From: Caulobacter sp. X
GTDB taxonomy: Bacteria; Pseudomonadota; Alphaproteobacteria; Caulobacterales; Caulobacteraceae
Direction of reading: 5' to 3'
Length of the DNA: 64,000 nt
NCBI RefSeq assembly: GCF_002742635.1
Contig: NZ_PEGF01000002.1
Span: 1,426,001-1,490,000 of the forward strand
Of this stretch, positions 7,454 through 16,483 are shown piece by piece. The position numbers and the translations under genes are program-made. The notes below the pieces were generated by a model, which saw only the letters and a program-made list of their open reading frames with translations, ran no database searches and was not told the DNA's origin. The stretch's first letter is position 1. Every line of letters starts with the position of its first letter.

Positions 7454-8359
7454 TCAACCGCCCGCCATTTTTCGGAAGAACTTCTGACCTTGCTCGCCGC
7501 CGTTGAAGTAAGCCTTCTGGCCGGCCTCGTCGGTGATCTTGTCCCAGCTGTCGCGCACCTCTTCGGCCGACAGGCCGCCTTCGCCCAGATAGACGCCCTC
7601 GGTCTCGTATATGCGCGAGAGCGCGAAGGCGCCGGCGCCGGCGGTCAGGATCGCGCCGGTGGGGGCCTCTTCCGAGCAGAGGTAGACAACGCCCGGCGTG
7701 ACATATTCCGGCGCCAGCTTGGCCAGCACCTCGGGCGGCATCAGGCCTTCGGTCATGCGGGTGGCCGCGACCGGGCTGATGGCGTTGATCTTCACGTCGT
7801 TCTTGGCGCCCTCGAGCTTGAGGGTGTTCATCAGGCCCAGCACCGCCATCTTGGCCGCGCCGTAGTTGCTCTGGCCGAAGTTGCCGTACATGCCCGACGA
7901 CGAGGTCGTCACGACGATGCGGCCGTAGTTCTGGGCCTTCATGATGTCCCAGACCGCCTTGATCGGCTTGAAGGTGCCGAACACGTGCACCTGCATGACC
8001 AGCTCGAAGTCGGCCAGCTCCATCTTGGTCAGGGTCTTGTCGCGCAGGATGCCGGCGTTGGCGATCAGGATGTCGATGCGGCCCCAGGCGTCCATGGCCT
8101 GCTTGACCATGTGGGCGACGCCGGCGTCGTCGGTCACGGACGAGCCGTTGGCGATGGCCTCGCCGCCGAACGCCTTGATCTCCTCGACCACCTTCTGCGC
8201 CGCCTCAGACGAGCCGCCCGAGCCGTCGACGCTGCCGCCCAGGTCGTTGACGACCACCTTGGCGCCGCGACGCGCCAGCTCCAGGGCGTGCTGTCGGCCA
8301 AGCCCGCCGCCGGCGCCCGTCACGATCGCCACCTTGCCGTCGAAGCGGATGTCCGCCAT
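7454..8359 (-). CDS. SDR-family 3-hydroxyacyl-CoA dehydrogenase-like protein (peroxisomal multifunctional enzyme type 2 / HSD17B4-like)
   Basis: 301 residues with a Rossmann fold: cofactor loop TGAGGGLGR near residues 13-21, NDLGG after strand 2, NAGILRD, and the catalytic set Ser (TTSSSGMYG) with Tyr-x-x-x-Lys in SNYGAAK. The NDLGGSVDG and NAGILRDKTLTKM blocks are characteristic of the (3R)-hydroxyacyl-CoA dehydrogenase module of type-2 multifunctional enzymes and of plant-type fatty-acid and steroid oxidation. NAD is the likely cofactor. A C-terminal tail of about 40 residues (GGLSAEEVRDSWDKITD) extends beyond the core. ATG 8359 was chosen because GGGAGAC stands at good spacing; the alternative TTG two codons earlier is less likely. 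It is single, with its own terminator. Confidence 0.87.
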   Translation of the reverse strand: MADIRFDGKVAIVTGAGGGLGRQHALELARRGAKVVVNDLGGSVDGSGGSSEAAQKVVEEIKAFGGEAIANGSSVTDDAGVAHMVKQAMDAWGRIDILIANAGILRDKTLTKMELADFELVMQVHVFGTFKPIKAVWDIMKAQNYGRIVVTTSSSGMYGNFGQSNYGAAKMAVLGLMNTLKLEGAKNDVKINAISPVAATRMTEGLMPPEVLAKLAPEYVTPGVVYLCSEEAPTGAILTAGAGAFALSRIYETEGVYLGEGGLSAEEVRDSWDKITDEAGQKAYFNGGEQGQKFFRKMAGG

Positions 8360-8441
8360 GCCCAAGTCTCCCTCAAACGCGTGTTTGGTTTGGCCGTGTT
8401 GTGCGGCGCGGGACAGGGGAGGTCAAGGGGAGGCTCCTCCT

Positions 8442-8568
8442 CTAAATCCTCCCCCCAGCGGGGGAGGTGTCCGCGAAGCGGACGGAGGGGGAAGTCCTGC
8501 TGAGCTTGTCTCTTCCCCCTCTGTCGTCGCTGCGCGCCGACACCTCCCCCGCTGGGGGGAGGATTTAG
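8442..8568. repeat. GC-rich extragenic inverted-repeat element, copy 1
   Basis: A perfect 30-bp inverted repeat (8442-8471 and 8539-8568) flanks a 67-bp centre. Each arm is itself a hairpin of the form CCTCCCCC(C)AGC-GGGGGAGG. The centre carries GGAGGGGGAAG and its counterpart CTTCCCCCTC. It lies 82 bp upstream of the SDR start codon on that gene's leader side. Three more members of the family occur in the window (9083-9205, 15474-15597, 27058-27181). It has no coding content. Confidence 0.9.
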
Positions 8569-8614
8569 GCGCGTCACCGCCGCTTCACGCGGTCGCCCGC
8601 TGAAGGGATGGAAA

Positions 8615-8812
8615 GGGACGCGGAGCGCCGGACGACGTCCGGAGGTTTGAGTAGTAAATACCGTTTCGACGAAGCCCGACGCTCCGCGCGACCGTTATCC
8701 GCCAGCGTCCCGTCGGGTGGCCCTGTTCAGGCCTTACCGGGACCTGGGCGCTTCCGTTTCCAGAAGACCCAGCGGTCGAAGAGGACGGGCTTCCAGCCAG
8801 ACACGCCCTTTT
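8615..8812 (+). ncRNA. candidate structured RNA (6S-like shape), unconfirmed
   Basis: The stretch 8569-9082 has no convincing ORF but strong potential for structure. Helix CGCGGAGCG (8619-8627) pairs with CGCTCCGCG (8680-8688) and encloses hairpin CCGGAC-GAC-GTCCGG (8628-8642). A second domain is closed by GCGT-ccc-GTC-g-GGTGG (8705-8720) with CCA-g-CC-a-GAC-ACGC (8793-8806). It has a large central bubble and a terminal stem-loop (8744-8772: CTGGG-CG-CTTC / GAAG-A-CCCAG). TTTT follows at 8809-8812, as at an intrinsic end. A closing stem, large bubble and apical stem-loop recall 6S RNA, but I do not recognise the sequence. Strand and ends are inferred from the T-run. Confidence 0.3.
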
Positions 8813-9082
8813 GCCTTCAACCACGCCAACGGCGGGCGGGTCTGGCCAGCAACCAGATCCCCGGACCGTCCGAGTATCCCCCTCGAACCTAGCCCCGCTC
8901 GATCGCCCCCCGCCGCCGCAAATGGTCGCTGGCCATGCGCCCTTTCCTCGCGACGAGGTGGGTAGAGAATACGGGCGGTTTCAACGCGGATGATGGAGGG
9001 GCGTGTAAAAGTGGGAAGTAGTTGAAATCGCTGGGTTCGATTCCGGATACGCGGATGATAGAGCGCCGCGAACGCCCGTAAA
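8813..9082. other. gene-free spacer between candidate RNA and repeat copy 2
   Basis: These 270 bp show no ORF with Caulobacter-like codon use in any frame. AGGTTTGAG at 8643-8651 can pair with CTCGAACCT at 8882-8890, so a longer transcript including the left part of this spacer is possible. A tRNA T-arm-like GGTTCGATTCC occurs near 9037 but its stem does not pair. I see nothing else. Confidence 0.6.
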
Positions 9083-9205
9083 AGATCCTCCCCCGTGACA
9101 CGGGGGAGGTGTCGCGGAGCGACGGAGGGGGCGAGCTGGATATTGGCCGAGCCGGCCCCCTCCGGCCCTCTGGGCCACCTCCCCCGCATCGCGGGGGAGG
9201 ATCTG
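9083..9205. repeat. GC-rich extragenic inverted-repeat element, copy 2
   Basis: The outer arms AGATCCTCCCCC...GGGGGAGGTG and ACCTCCCCC...GGGGGAGGATCT face each other. The inner arms GGAGGGGGC and GCCCCCTCC flank a short variable centre. It ends 25 bp before the stop codon of the HlyD-type gene. It belongs to the same family as copies 1, 3 and 4. Confidence 0.88.
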
Positions 9206-9229
9206 GTTGATACGGGGAGGGCTCTTTTC

Positions 9230-10234
9230 CTACGCCTTCTTCGTCTTCCCGCCCGCCACCGGCGGGGTCGGCTTGTCGCGCTTCACGCCGGCTTTCTGGC
9301 CGGGCTTCATGAACTTGACCAGGACGCGCTGACCGACCAGCAGCGGGGCGCCGTCGGCGCTGACCACCACCTCGACGACGCGCTCGTCGCTGCGCTGGCT
9401 GGGATCGTCCGACGCCAGCTTGCGGGCCCCGAAGACGGCGGCGCGGCGCAGCACCTTGCCGACATAGGTTTTGCTGGGATCGCTTTCAGGCTGGATCTCG
9501 ACCTCTTGGCCGATCGTCACGTTCGGGATGTCGGCCTCGACGATCTCGGCGCGGACGATGCGCTGGGTGTTCGGCTCGAGGTCGAACATCGCGGTGACGT
9601 TCAGGGTCGAGGCGCCGGCGCCGGGATTGGCCTGGCGGCGAGCGATGCGGCCGTCGGCCGGCGCGCGGATCACCGTCAGTTCCTGAGTGTACTGGGCCTG
9701 AGCGAGCTGGGCCGAGGCGACGCTGATGGCCGCCTGCTGGGCGCCGATATTGGCCTGGGCCTCCGCGATCTTGTCACGGGCGCCGTCCAGACGCTGGGCC
9801 GCGACGAAGTTCGAGGCGGTCAGGCCTTGCAGACGGTTATACTCGCGCTGGGCCGTGCGCAGCTGGACCTGATAGAGCTGCAACTGCGCCTTGGCCGAGG
9901 ACAGGGCGGCGCTCGCGGTCTGGGCGGCCAGGCGCGCGTCATCATCCTCCTGCTTGGCCAGGGGTTGGCCGGCCTTGACGATATCGCCTTCCTGGACGAA
10001 CACCTCGCGGACGATGCCCTGGCGGCGCGCGGCCACCTGGATCACGCCGCCCTCGACGTCGGCCTTGCCCTGGGCGATCGCCGCGTAGGGGGAGGGCTCC
10101 TCGCGGGCGGCGGCCGCCTCGAGTTTCTTCTTCTTCTCGGCGGCTTGGCCCTTCATGTAGAAGAAGCCGCCGCCAAGCAGCACGACGACGATGATGGCGA
10201 TCCAGAAAGCGGGTCGGCGCAGGAAGCCGGGCAT
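9230..10234 (-). CDS. HlyD-family periplasmic adaptor (membrane fusion) subunit of an ABC exporter
   Basis: 334 residues. There is one N-terminal membrane anchor (FWIAIIVVVLLGGGFFYM, about 10-27), a lipoyl half-motif (GIVREVFVQEGDIVKAGQPLAK), an alpha-helical hairpin of about 110 residues rich in Ala/Gln, then the second lipoyl half (TVIRAPADGRIARRQANPGAGAS) and a beta-barrel domain. The C-terminal tail is Lys/Pro rich. It follows the ATPase gene by 20 bp and the permease before that, giving a three-gene tripartite exporter of the MacAB/DevBCA type. The outer-membrane partner is not encoded here. The substrate is unknown; DevBCA-like systems export glycolipids, MacAB-like ones export peptides or drugs. 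Confidence 0.88.
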   Translation of the reverse strand: MPGFLRRPAFWIAIIVVVLLGGGFFYMKGQAAEKKKKLEAAAAREEPSPYAAIAQGKADVEGGVIQVAARRQGIVREVFVQEGDIVKAGQPLAKQEDDDARLAAQTASAALSSAKAQLQLYQVQLRTAQREYNRLQGLTASNFVAAQRLDGARDKIAEAQANIGAQQAAISVASAQLAQAQYTQELTVIRAPADGRIARRQANPGAGASTLNVTAMFDLEPNTQRIVRAEIVEADIPNVTIGQEVEIQPESDPSKTYVGKVLRRAAVFGARKLASDDPSQRSDERVVEVVVSADGAPLLVGQRVLVKFMKPGQKAGVKRDKPTPPVAGGKTKKA

Positions 10235-10254
10235 ATGGTGGTTCCCCCAGAAAA

Positions 10255-11000
<746 letters not shown>

Positions 11001-11004
<4 letters not shown>

Positions 11005-12206
11005 CGCAGCAGGTCCGCGGGTTGGCTGTTCTTGAGGATGCCCAGCGACAGGAAGCCGGACAGCATGGCGATGACGATCAGGAAGACCGCGACCACGATC
11101 ACCAGCGTCGGCGGGAAGTACATCGGGACGCCGCCGGCGGTCGCCAGCAGGGTGACGAGCCAGGTCAGCAGGCCCGCCGCCAGGACGCCGACGACGCCGA
11201 CCCAGAAGCTGAGCTCCATGACGATGTTGCGCAGGTCGCCCATCGACACGCCCAGGGCGCGCAAGCTGGCGAACTCCTTGATGTTGGCCATGATCGCCCC
11301 GCGCAGGGTCTGCCAGGTGATGGCGACGCCGATCAGCAGGCCCAGGAAGGCCGAGAAGCCCAGCATGATGCCGATGATCTGGTCCTCGAGCATGGCGTTG
11401 GAATTGGCGTCGGCCAGCTCCTGGCGGGTCCAGGCGCGGAATTTGCCGTCGGCCTTCTTGTTGAGCTGGGCGGCGACGATCTCGGCGCGAGCCGGGTCGC
11501 GGATCTCGACCATCAGCGGGCCGACGCGCTGGCCGGTGTCGGCCTCGCCCAGCATGCGCAGGGTGTCGCGCGACATGACCAGGGTCGGCTGGATGATGTT
11601 GGGATAGCCGCGGGTGACGACGGCGATGTTGATGGTCTTGCCGTTGTAGAGGGCCTTGTCGCCCTTCTTGACGCCCAGGCGCTTCAGCGCCGTCTCGTCG
11701 ACAGCGACCGCGTAGGGGCGACGCAGGGCCTCGATCATCGACTGGGTGTAGTCGGTGGGCACCGTGACATAGCCGGGGATCGCGTCGATCACCGTGACGT
11801 TGACGAATTCGGTCTTGCGGGCCGTGCCGCCGCCCCCGCCCTTCTCGCCCTTGCTGGCGCGCTTGGCGCGAGCCTCTTCCTTGGCCTGCTGCTCGGGCGA
11901 CAGGATGTTCTGGAAGCGACCGCCCGAGCCGTCGAGCGGCGCGACCTGGGTCACTTCCGGGTGGCTGTAGACCAGCGGGATCATGCGCCGGGGCAGGCCG
12001 GAAGGGCCGCCGAACAGCGCCTTGGCGCCCGGGCCCAGCACCATGATGTCGGCGCGGGCGCGGTCGATCTGGGCGGTGAAGCCCTTCCCGATGCCGACGA
12101 ACATGCCGACCTGGGCCAGCACCAGCAGCCCTGAGAAGGCGAGGGCGACAACAGCCGCCATGTAACGACGCCACTCGTATAGCAGAGTGGACAAGGCCAA
12201 CGACAT
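11001..12206 (-). CDS. FtsX/DevC-like ABC transporter permease
   Basis: 401 residues with one N-terminal membrane helix (AAVVALAFSGLLVLAQVGMFVGI), a large periplasmic domain (about 40-270) and three C-terminal helices (MLGFSAFLGLLIGVAI, VGVLAAGLLTWLVTLLA, LVIVVAVFLIVIAMLSGFLSLGIL). This is the DevC/MacB type VII topology. A low-complexity loop KEEARAKRASKGEKGGGGG in the periplasmic domain is unusual. It is first gene of the three-gene exporter operon; the 197 bp upstream, shared divergently with the EF-hand gene, presumably hold both promoters. Confidence 0.88.
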
Positions 12207-12403
12207 TCGGACTCTCGCTCCCCAAACCCTAGGTCGCAGGAATGACCGGCGATCGGTGAAGGTCCAAGTTAAATCGGGGTAAGGCTGGCGCGGCGGCCGG
12301 CCAAGGCTTCATTTCCGGGCTGCAACACGCCGCAAGCTGGAACATTTTTCGCTCGACCTCTCCCGCGCCGGCCTTTCGGCGCCTTCACAGAGGGAGAGCG
12401 ATC

Positions 12404-13306
12404 ATGAGCGTCACCAGCGCCACGTCCTCTACGAGCCTGGCGCAGCTGCGCCAATTGCAACAGGCGGCGACGTTCAAGTCCGCCGACGCCGACGGCGATG
12501 GACAGCTATCGCAGGCGGAGTTCCAGTCCATTGGGCAAAAGATGCAGGGCGCGGGGCAGGATCGCGGTCCTCCTCCGATGCGCGGCGGCGGCGGACCGTC
12601 GGAAAGTTTCGGCGGCGACATGCTTTCGGCGCTGCTCTCCACCCAGTCGGTCGACGACGTCGCCAGCTCGGTCATGTCGGCTGGCGACGCCGACGGCGAC
12701 GGCCTGCTGAGCGCCGGCGAGATCTCGTCGGCCCTCTCGGCCAACGCGCCCTCGGACGCGCCGGCGGACGCTAGCGGCAAGATGGCTTCCGACATCGTGT
12801 CGGCGCTCGACACCGATGGCGACGGCAGCCTGTCGAAGGACGAGATCTCCAGCGCGATCTCCAACGCGGCCTCCAGCCGCTCGTCGGCGCAGGCGATGCG
12901 CGGGCCGCCCCCCGGTCCTCCGCCCGGCGAGGCGGGCGGAGCCAGTGGCTCCAGCGGCGTCTTCGAGAGCCTGGACGCCAACCAGGACGGCGTCGTTTCG
13001 GCTGACGAGTTGGCCGCCGCCAACGGTTCGGACAGCACGGACGCCGCCAGCGCCGCCTCCGATCTGATCAAGACGGCCGATCAGGACGGCGATGGTTCGC
13101 TGAGCGGCGGGGAGTTCTACGCCCTGCTCGACAAGGGCAAGGACGCCGATAGCAGCAGCGGCTCGACCTCGTCCCTGACCAGCCTGCTGTCGAGCTCCAA
13201 CGTCGCGGCCGATCTGATGCAGAAGCTGCTGGCGCAGCTGGATTCGGCCTTGAGCACGTCGTCCTCGTCCAGCACGGCGAGCGGCGGGACCAACGTCACC
13301 GCCTAA
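12404..13306 (+). CDS. EF-hand calcium-binding protein with five EF loops
   Basis: 300 residues, starting 6-10 bases after the strong Shine-Dalgarno GAGGGAGAG. Five canonical 12-residue EF loops are visible: DADGDGQLSQAE (28-39), DADGDGLLSAGE (95-106), DTDGDGSLSKDE (136-147), DANQDGVVSADE (191-202) and DQDGDGSLSGGE (226-237). They alternate with Ser/Ala/Gly/Pro-rich linkers, and the tail is Ser-rich. There is no Sec signal peptide and no membrane segment, so it is cytosolic or exported by a route not visible here. The odd number of EF hands suggests that one is unpaired or that the protein dimerises. It is monocistronic with a strong terminator. The role is unknown; a calcium buffer or sensor is the minimal inference. 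Confidence 0.85.
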   Translation: MSVTSATSSTSLAQLRQLQQAATFKSADADGDGQLSQAEFQSIGQKMQGAGQDRGPPPMRGGGGPSESFGGDMLSALLSTQSVDDVASSVMSAGDADGDGLLSAGEISSALSANAPSDAPADASGKMASDIVSALDTDGDGSLSKDEISSAISNAASSRSSAQAMRGPPPGPPPGEAGGASGSSGVFESLDANQDGVVSADELAAANGSDSTDAASAASDLIKTADQDGDGSLSGGEFYALLDKGKDADSSSGSTSSLTSLLSSSNVAADLMQKLLAQLDSALSTSSSSSTASGGTNVTA

Positions 13307-13314
13307 TCTTGAGG

Positions 13315-13363
13315 CGCCACCCTGGCCGGCGCTGGTTCTCGCGCCCGGCCGGGGTGGCGGTTT
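13315..13363 (+). terminator. intrinsic terminator after the EF-hand gene
   Basis: The long GC stem begins CGCCACCC (13315-13322) and closes with GGGTGGCG (13352-13359), with further pairing GGCCGG/CCGGCC inside. GTTTC follows. It starts 9 bp after the stop codon. Confidence 0.8.
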
Positions 13364-13512
13364 CGCTGGTAAGCGGGTTCTGACTTAGGCGCCGCGCGCC
13401 TTCCTTAACCAGTTCCTAAGTAATCCGCTTGCGTGCGACGGCTGACTTGGTGTCATTTCGCGCCTTGGCGGGCGTCGCGGGGGCGTCGCCCTTTTGTAAG
13501 GTCTTCGTCTTG

Positions 13513-14793
13513 ATGTTCCGTCCCGAGAACGTTCAGGCCCTCGCGGGTCTGGCGCTCACCCTGGGCCTCTGCTGGCTCGTCTCCGAAAATCGCAAGCGAT
13601 TCCCCTGGGTGCTGGCCATCGCCGCCCTGATCGTCCAGGTGCTGCTGGTGCTGGTCCTGTTCGGCCTGCCGCAGGCTCAGAAGCTGATGCAGGGCGTCAA
13701 TGGCGCGGTCGAGGGCCTCGCCTCCTCGACCCAGGCCGGCACGGCCTTCGTGTTCGGCTTCCTGGCCGGGGGCGATCAGCCCTACACGGTGACCAATCCG
13801 GGCGCGGGTTTCATCTTCGCCTTCCGGGTCGTGCCCGTGATCCTGGTGGTCTGCGCGCTGTCGGCGCTGCTGTGGCACTGGAGGATCCTGAAGTGGCTGG
13901 CCCAGGGCTTTGGCCTGCTGTTCCAGAAGACGCTGGGCCTGCGCGGCCCGCCGGCCCTGGCCACCGCCGCCACCATCTTCATGGGTCAGATCGAGGGACC
14001 GATCTTCATCCGCGCCTATCTCGACAAGCTGTCGCGCTCGGAGCTCTTCATGCTGATCGCGGTCGGCATGGCCTGCGTCTCGGGCTCGACCATGGTCGCC
14101 TACGCCACCATCCTGGCCGACGTGCTGCCCAACGCCGCCGCCCACGTGCTGACCGCCTCGATCATCTCGGCCCCGGCCGGCGTGCTGCTGGCGCGGATCA
14201 TCGTGCCCTCGGATCCGATGGAGAAGGGCGCCGACCTCGACCTCGCCACCGAGGACAAGTCCTATGGCAGCTCGATCGACGCCGTGATGAAGGGCACCAC
14301 CGACGGCCTGCAGATCGCCCTGAACGTCGGCGCCACCCTGATCGTCTTCGTGGCGCTCGCCACCATGGTCGACAAGATCCTGGGCGCCATGCCGCCGGTC
14401 GGCGGTCAGCCGCTGAGCATCGCCCGCGGCCTGGGCGTGATCTTCTCGCCGCTGGCCTGGGCCATGGGCGTGCCATGGAAGGAAGCCGGGACCGCCGGCG
14501 GCCTGCTGGGCGTCAAGCTGATCCTGACCGAGTTCACCGCCTTCATCCAGCTGGCCAAGGTCGGCGGGACGGCGCTGGACGAGCGCACCCGCATGATCAT
14601 GACCTACGCGCTGTGCGGCTTCGCCAACATCGGCTCGGTCGGCATGAACGTCGCCGGCTTCTCGGTGCTGGTCCCCCAGCGCCGCCAGGAAATCCTGAGC
14701 CTGGTCTGGAAGGCGATGATGGCCGGCTTCCTGGCGACCTGCCTGACCGGCTCGCTGGTCGGCCTTATGCCGCGGTCGCTGTTCGGGCTTTAA
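13513..14793 (+). CDS. NupC-family concentrative nucleoside transporter
   Basis: 426-residue polytopic inner-membrane permease of the CNT family, which imports nucleosides with H+ or Na+. Family blocks include TAATIFMGQIEGPIFIRAYL (the usual GQTEAPL region, with GQIEGP here), MACVSGSTMVAYA, SIISAPAGVLLARII and the C-terminal FTAFIQLAK with CGFANIGSVGMNVAG. About ten hydrophobic segments are present. The start is set at ATG 13513 (MFRPENVQALAGL) because homologues begin just before the first helix; an upstream in-frame ATG (13429) would add 28 atypical residues. It is followed by a terminator hairpin that also contains the ribosome-binding site of the next gene. Confidence 0.88.
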   Translation: MFRPENVQALAGLALTLGLCWLVSENRKRFPWVLAIAALIVQVLLVLVLFGLPQAQKLMQGVNGAVEGLASSTQAGTAFVFGFLAGGDQPYTVTNPGAGFIFAFRVVPVILVVCALSALLWHWRILKWLAQGFGLLFQKTLGLRGPPALATAATIFMGQIEGPIFIRAYLDKLSRSELFMLIAVGMACVSGSTMVAYATILADVLPNAAAHVLTASIISAPAGVLLARIIVPSDPMEKGADLDLATEDKSYGSSIDAVMKGTTDGLQIALNVGATLIVFVALATMVDKILGAMPPVGGQPLSIARGLGVIFSPLAWAMGVPWKEAGTAGGLLGVKLILTEFTAFIQLAKVGGTALDERTRMIMTYALCGFANIGSVGMNVAGFSVLVPQRRQEILSLVWKAMMAGFLATCLTGSLVGLMPRSLFGL

Positions 14794-14823
14794 GGCCCTT
14801 TCATTCCCTTGCGAAAACCAAGC

Positions 14824-14855
14824 ATCCTCCCGGTCAAAAGCCGGGAGGATTTTTC
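14824..14855 (+). terminator. nupC-type gene terminator whose 3' arm holds the GST Shine-Dalgarno
   Basis: A perfect 10-bp stem ATCCTCCCGG (14824-14833) / CCGGGAGGAT (14841-14850) has a 7-nt loop and runs into TTTTTC, a typical intrinsic terminator. The 3' arm contains GGGAGGA, exactly spaced for the GST ATG at 14858, so any read-through RNA hides that site in the stem. Confidence 0.88.
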
Positions 14856-14857
14856 TT

Positions 14858-15475
14858 ATGAAGCTCTACGACAGCCGTCGCGCGCCCAATCCTCGGCGGG
14901 TGCGCTGGTTCATGGCCGAGAAGGGGATCGAGGACATCGAGATCGTCGATGTCGACATCTTCGGCGGCCAGCACCGCCAGCCCGACTACCTGGCCAAGGC
15001 CGGCCTGCCGAACGTGCCGGCGCTGGAGATCGACGAGACCACGTGCATCACCGAGTCGGTGGCCATCTGCCGCTATCTCGAGAGCGTCTATCCGGAGCCG
15101 AACCTGTTCGGCCGCGATCCGCTGGAGACGGCGGTGATCGAGATGTGGACGCGGCGCGCCGAGATGCTGCTGTCGACGCCGCTGATGATGGCCGTGCGCC
15201 ACAGCCACCCGGCGCTGGCGGCGATCGAGACCCAGGTTCCCGAGATCGCCGAGACCAACCGCAAGGCCGCCGAGCGGGCGCTGAAGGTCTTTGACCGCCG
15301 CCTGGCCGAAAGCGAATTCATCGCCGCCGACCGCCTGACCATCGCCGACATCCTGGCGGTGACGGGCATCGACTTCGCCCGCATGGTCCGCTTCCGGCCG
15401 CCCGAGGAGCTCACGCACGTGAACCGCTGGCTGAAGGGGATGATGGAGCGCCCCGCGGCGAAGGCGGGGGTTTAG
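14858..15475 (+). CDS. glutathione S-transferase family protein
   Basis: 205 residues with an N-terminal thioredoxin-fold domain and an all-helical C-terminal domain with GST_C signature LTIADILAVTGIDFAR (the N-capping Asp motif). The first domain reads MKLYDSRRAPNPRRVRWFMAEKGIEDIEIVDVDI, then the cis-Pro in LPNVPALEID and the glutathione gamma-Glu-binding TESVAICRYLE. Arg/Asn-Pro at the active-site helix instead of Ser or Cys suggests a class without the classical catalytic serine. The function is cytosolic conjugation or reduction of an unknown electrophile. The Shine-Dalgarno is embedded in the preceding terminator, so a promoter inside or just before the hairpin is needed. The stop codon overlaps repeat element copy 3. 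Confidence 0.88.
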   Translation: MKLYDSRRAPNPRRVRWFMAEKGIEDIEIVDVDIFGGQHRQPDYLAKAGLPNVPALEIDETTCITESVAICRYLESVYPEPNLFGRDPLETAVIEMWTRRAEMLLSTPLMMAVRHSHPALAAIETQVPEIAETNRKAAERALKVFDRRLAESEFIAADRLTIADILAVTGIDFARMVRFRPPEELTHVNRWLKGMMERPAAKAGV

Positions 15476-15597
15476 ATCCTCCCCCGCGATGCGGGGGAGG
15501 TGGCCCAGAGGGCCGGAGGGGGCAAGCTGGACGCATGCCGCATTAGCCCCCTCAGTCACTCCGTGACGGCTCCCCCGCATCGCGGGGGAGCATCATC
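15474..15597. repeat. GC-rich extragenic inverted-repeat element, copy 3
   Basis: Outer arms AGATCCTCCCCCGC...GCGGGGGAGG and TCCCCCGC...GCGGGGGAGCAT; inner arm GGAGGGGGCAAGC pairs with the GCCCCCTC side. It starts within the GST stop codon and ends three bases before the thioesterase stop codon, so it fills the whole gap between two convergent genes and may serve as their shared 3' end. Confidence 0.88.
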
Positions 15598-15600
15598 TGC

Positions 15601-16053
15601 TCACCGCGCCCTGATCTTCTTGATCACGCCCGAGAAGTTCAGCATCGGGCCGGTCCCGGTCGAGACCAGGCCGCGCACGAACAGCAGGGAGCCGCCGGCG
15701 CGCACCACCTCGCCGGTGGCGGTCACGAGGTCGCCCGGACGGGCGGGGCCGACGAACTCGCCGTTCAGGCTGACCGTCACAGCGCGGCTGTCGGCCAGCT
15801 CCTTCCAGGCGATCGCGAACAGTGAGAAGTCGGCGAAGGTCATCATGCAGCCGCCATGCATGAAGCCGCCGCCGTTCATGTGCTTTGTCTCGGCGCGGAA
15901 GGCGGTGGTGACGCGGCCGTCCTCGCCCTCGCGGAAATAGAAGGGGCCGGACTGGTCCTCGAACGGGTCCAGGCCCGACCAGGTCCGCCAGCCGGCCCAG
16001 TCGCCCGACTCGACGATGCGAGGCCCGCTGGTGATTTCGTTGCCGCCGTCCAT
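15601..16053 (-). CDS. PaaI-type hotdog-fold thioesterase
   Basis: 150 residues with the hotdog domain of the 4HBT/PaaI family that hydrolyses acyl- or phenylacetyl-CoA esters in the cytosol. Visible blocks are GGGFMHGGCMMTFADFSLFAIAW (the HGG motif with the substrate-binding helix) and VTVSLNGEFVGPARPGDLVTATGEVVRAGGSLLFVRG, the long central helix-strand pair ending in a basic tail. The usual catalytic Asp position in the helix is within TFADF. Specificity is unknown. It converges on GST across repeat element 3. Confidence 0.86.
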   Translation of the reverse strand: MDGGNEITSGPRIVESGDWAGWRTWSGLDPFEDQSGPFYFREGEDGRVTTAFRAETKHMNGGGFMHGGCMMTFADFSLFAIAWKELADSRAVTVSLNGEFVGPARPGDLVTATGEVVRAGGSLLFVRGLVSTGTGPMLNFSGVIKKIRAR

Positions 16054-16155
16054 CGCATCCCCCTCGATATTATCGATGTTCAGTTAGATGCCGCGGCGAC
16101 GGCGCGCAAGCGCCCGGTCTCGCCTCTGCTGACAATCCGTGGCATGGGAGCGCCC

Positions 16156-16446
16156 ATGACCTCCCCGATCCAAGACACGATCCTGTCCCAGCTGGCGGCG
16201 CTGCCGCAGGGCAAGTCGATCGACCCGATGAACGTCGCCAAGGCCATCCAGCCCGAGCGCTGGCAGCAGATCCTTGGCCATGTGCGCACCAACGCCATCG
16301 AGCTGGCCCGCGAGGGCAAGGTCGTGATCCTGCGCCACAACAAGCCGACCAATCCGGAGAAGTTCCGCGGCGTCTACCGCATCCGCCTGCGCATGGAAGG
16401 CGATCCGACCTCGTTCGAGGAAGAGGTTGGCGGCGACGAGGACTAG
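16156..16446 (+). CDS. small DUF3253-like protein
   Basis: 96 residues: PIQDTILSQLAALPQGKSIDPMNVAKAIQPERWQQIL begins a winged-helix-like fold, followed by AIELAREGKVVILRHNKPTNPEKFRGVYRIRL. This matches the short cytosolic DUF3253 family often found near DNA-repair-type genes; I assign it from memory of the pattern with moderate confidence. ATG 16156 was chosen because GGGAG stands five bases upstream; another in-frame ATG at 16144 is possible. A uracil-DNA-glycosylase-like gene follows 37 bp later on the same strand. Confidence 0.7.
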   Translation: MTSPIQDTILSQLAALPQGKSIDPMNVAKAIQPERWQQILGHVRTNAIELAREGKVVILRHNKPTNPEKFRGVYRIRLRMEGDPTSFEEEVGGDED

Positions 16447-16483
16447 GCTTGGGAGGCGAGGGCCGCGTTCCTAGATTGGCGAC

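Noticed and set aside
8585-8824. Minus-strand 79-codon frame in the spacer at 8.6-8.8 kb
   Set aside because: No ribosome-binding site, Ser/Arg/Pro-rich random composition and overlap with strong RNA-like helices.
9030-9050. tRNA T-arm-like sequence GGTTCGATTCC in the 8.8-9.1 kb spacer
   Set aside because: The stem bases do not pair beyond two positions, and no acceptor, D- or anticodon arm fits around it.
12385-13071. Minus-strand 228-codon frame over the EF-hand gene
   Set aside because: The plus-strand gene has five EF loops, a strong ribosome-binding site and a terminator; the antisense frame is a Ser/Ala/Pro shadow of those repeats.
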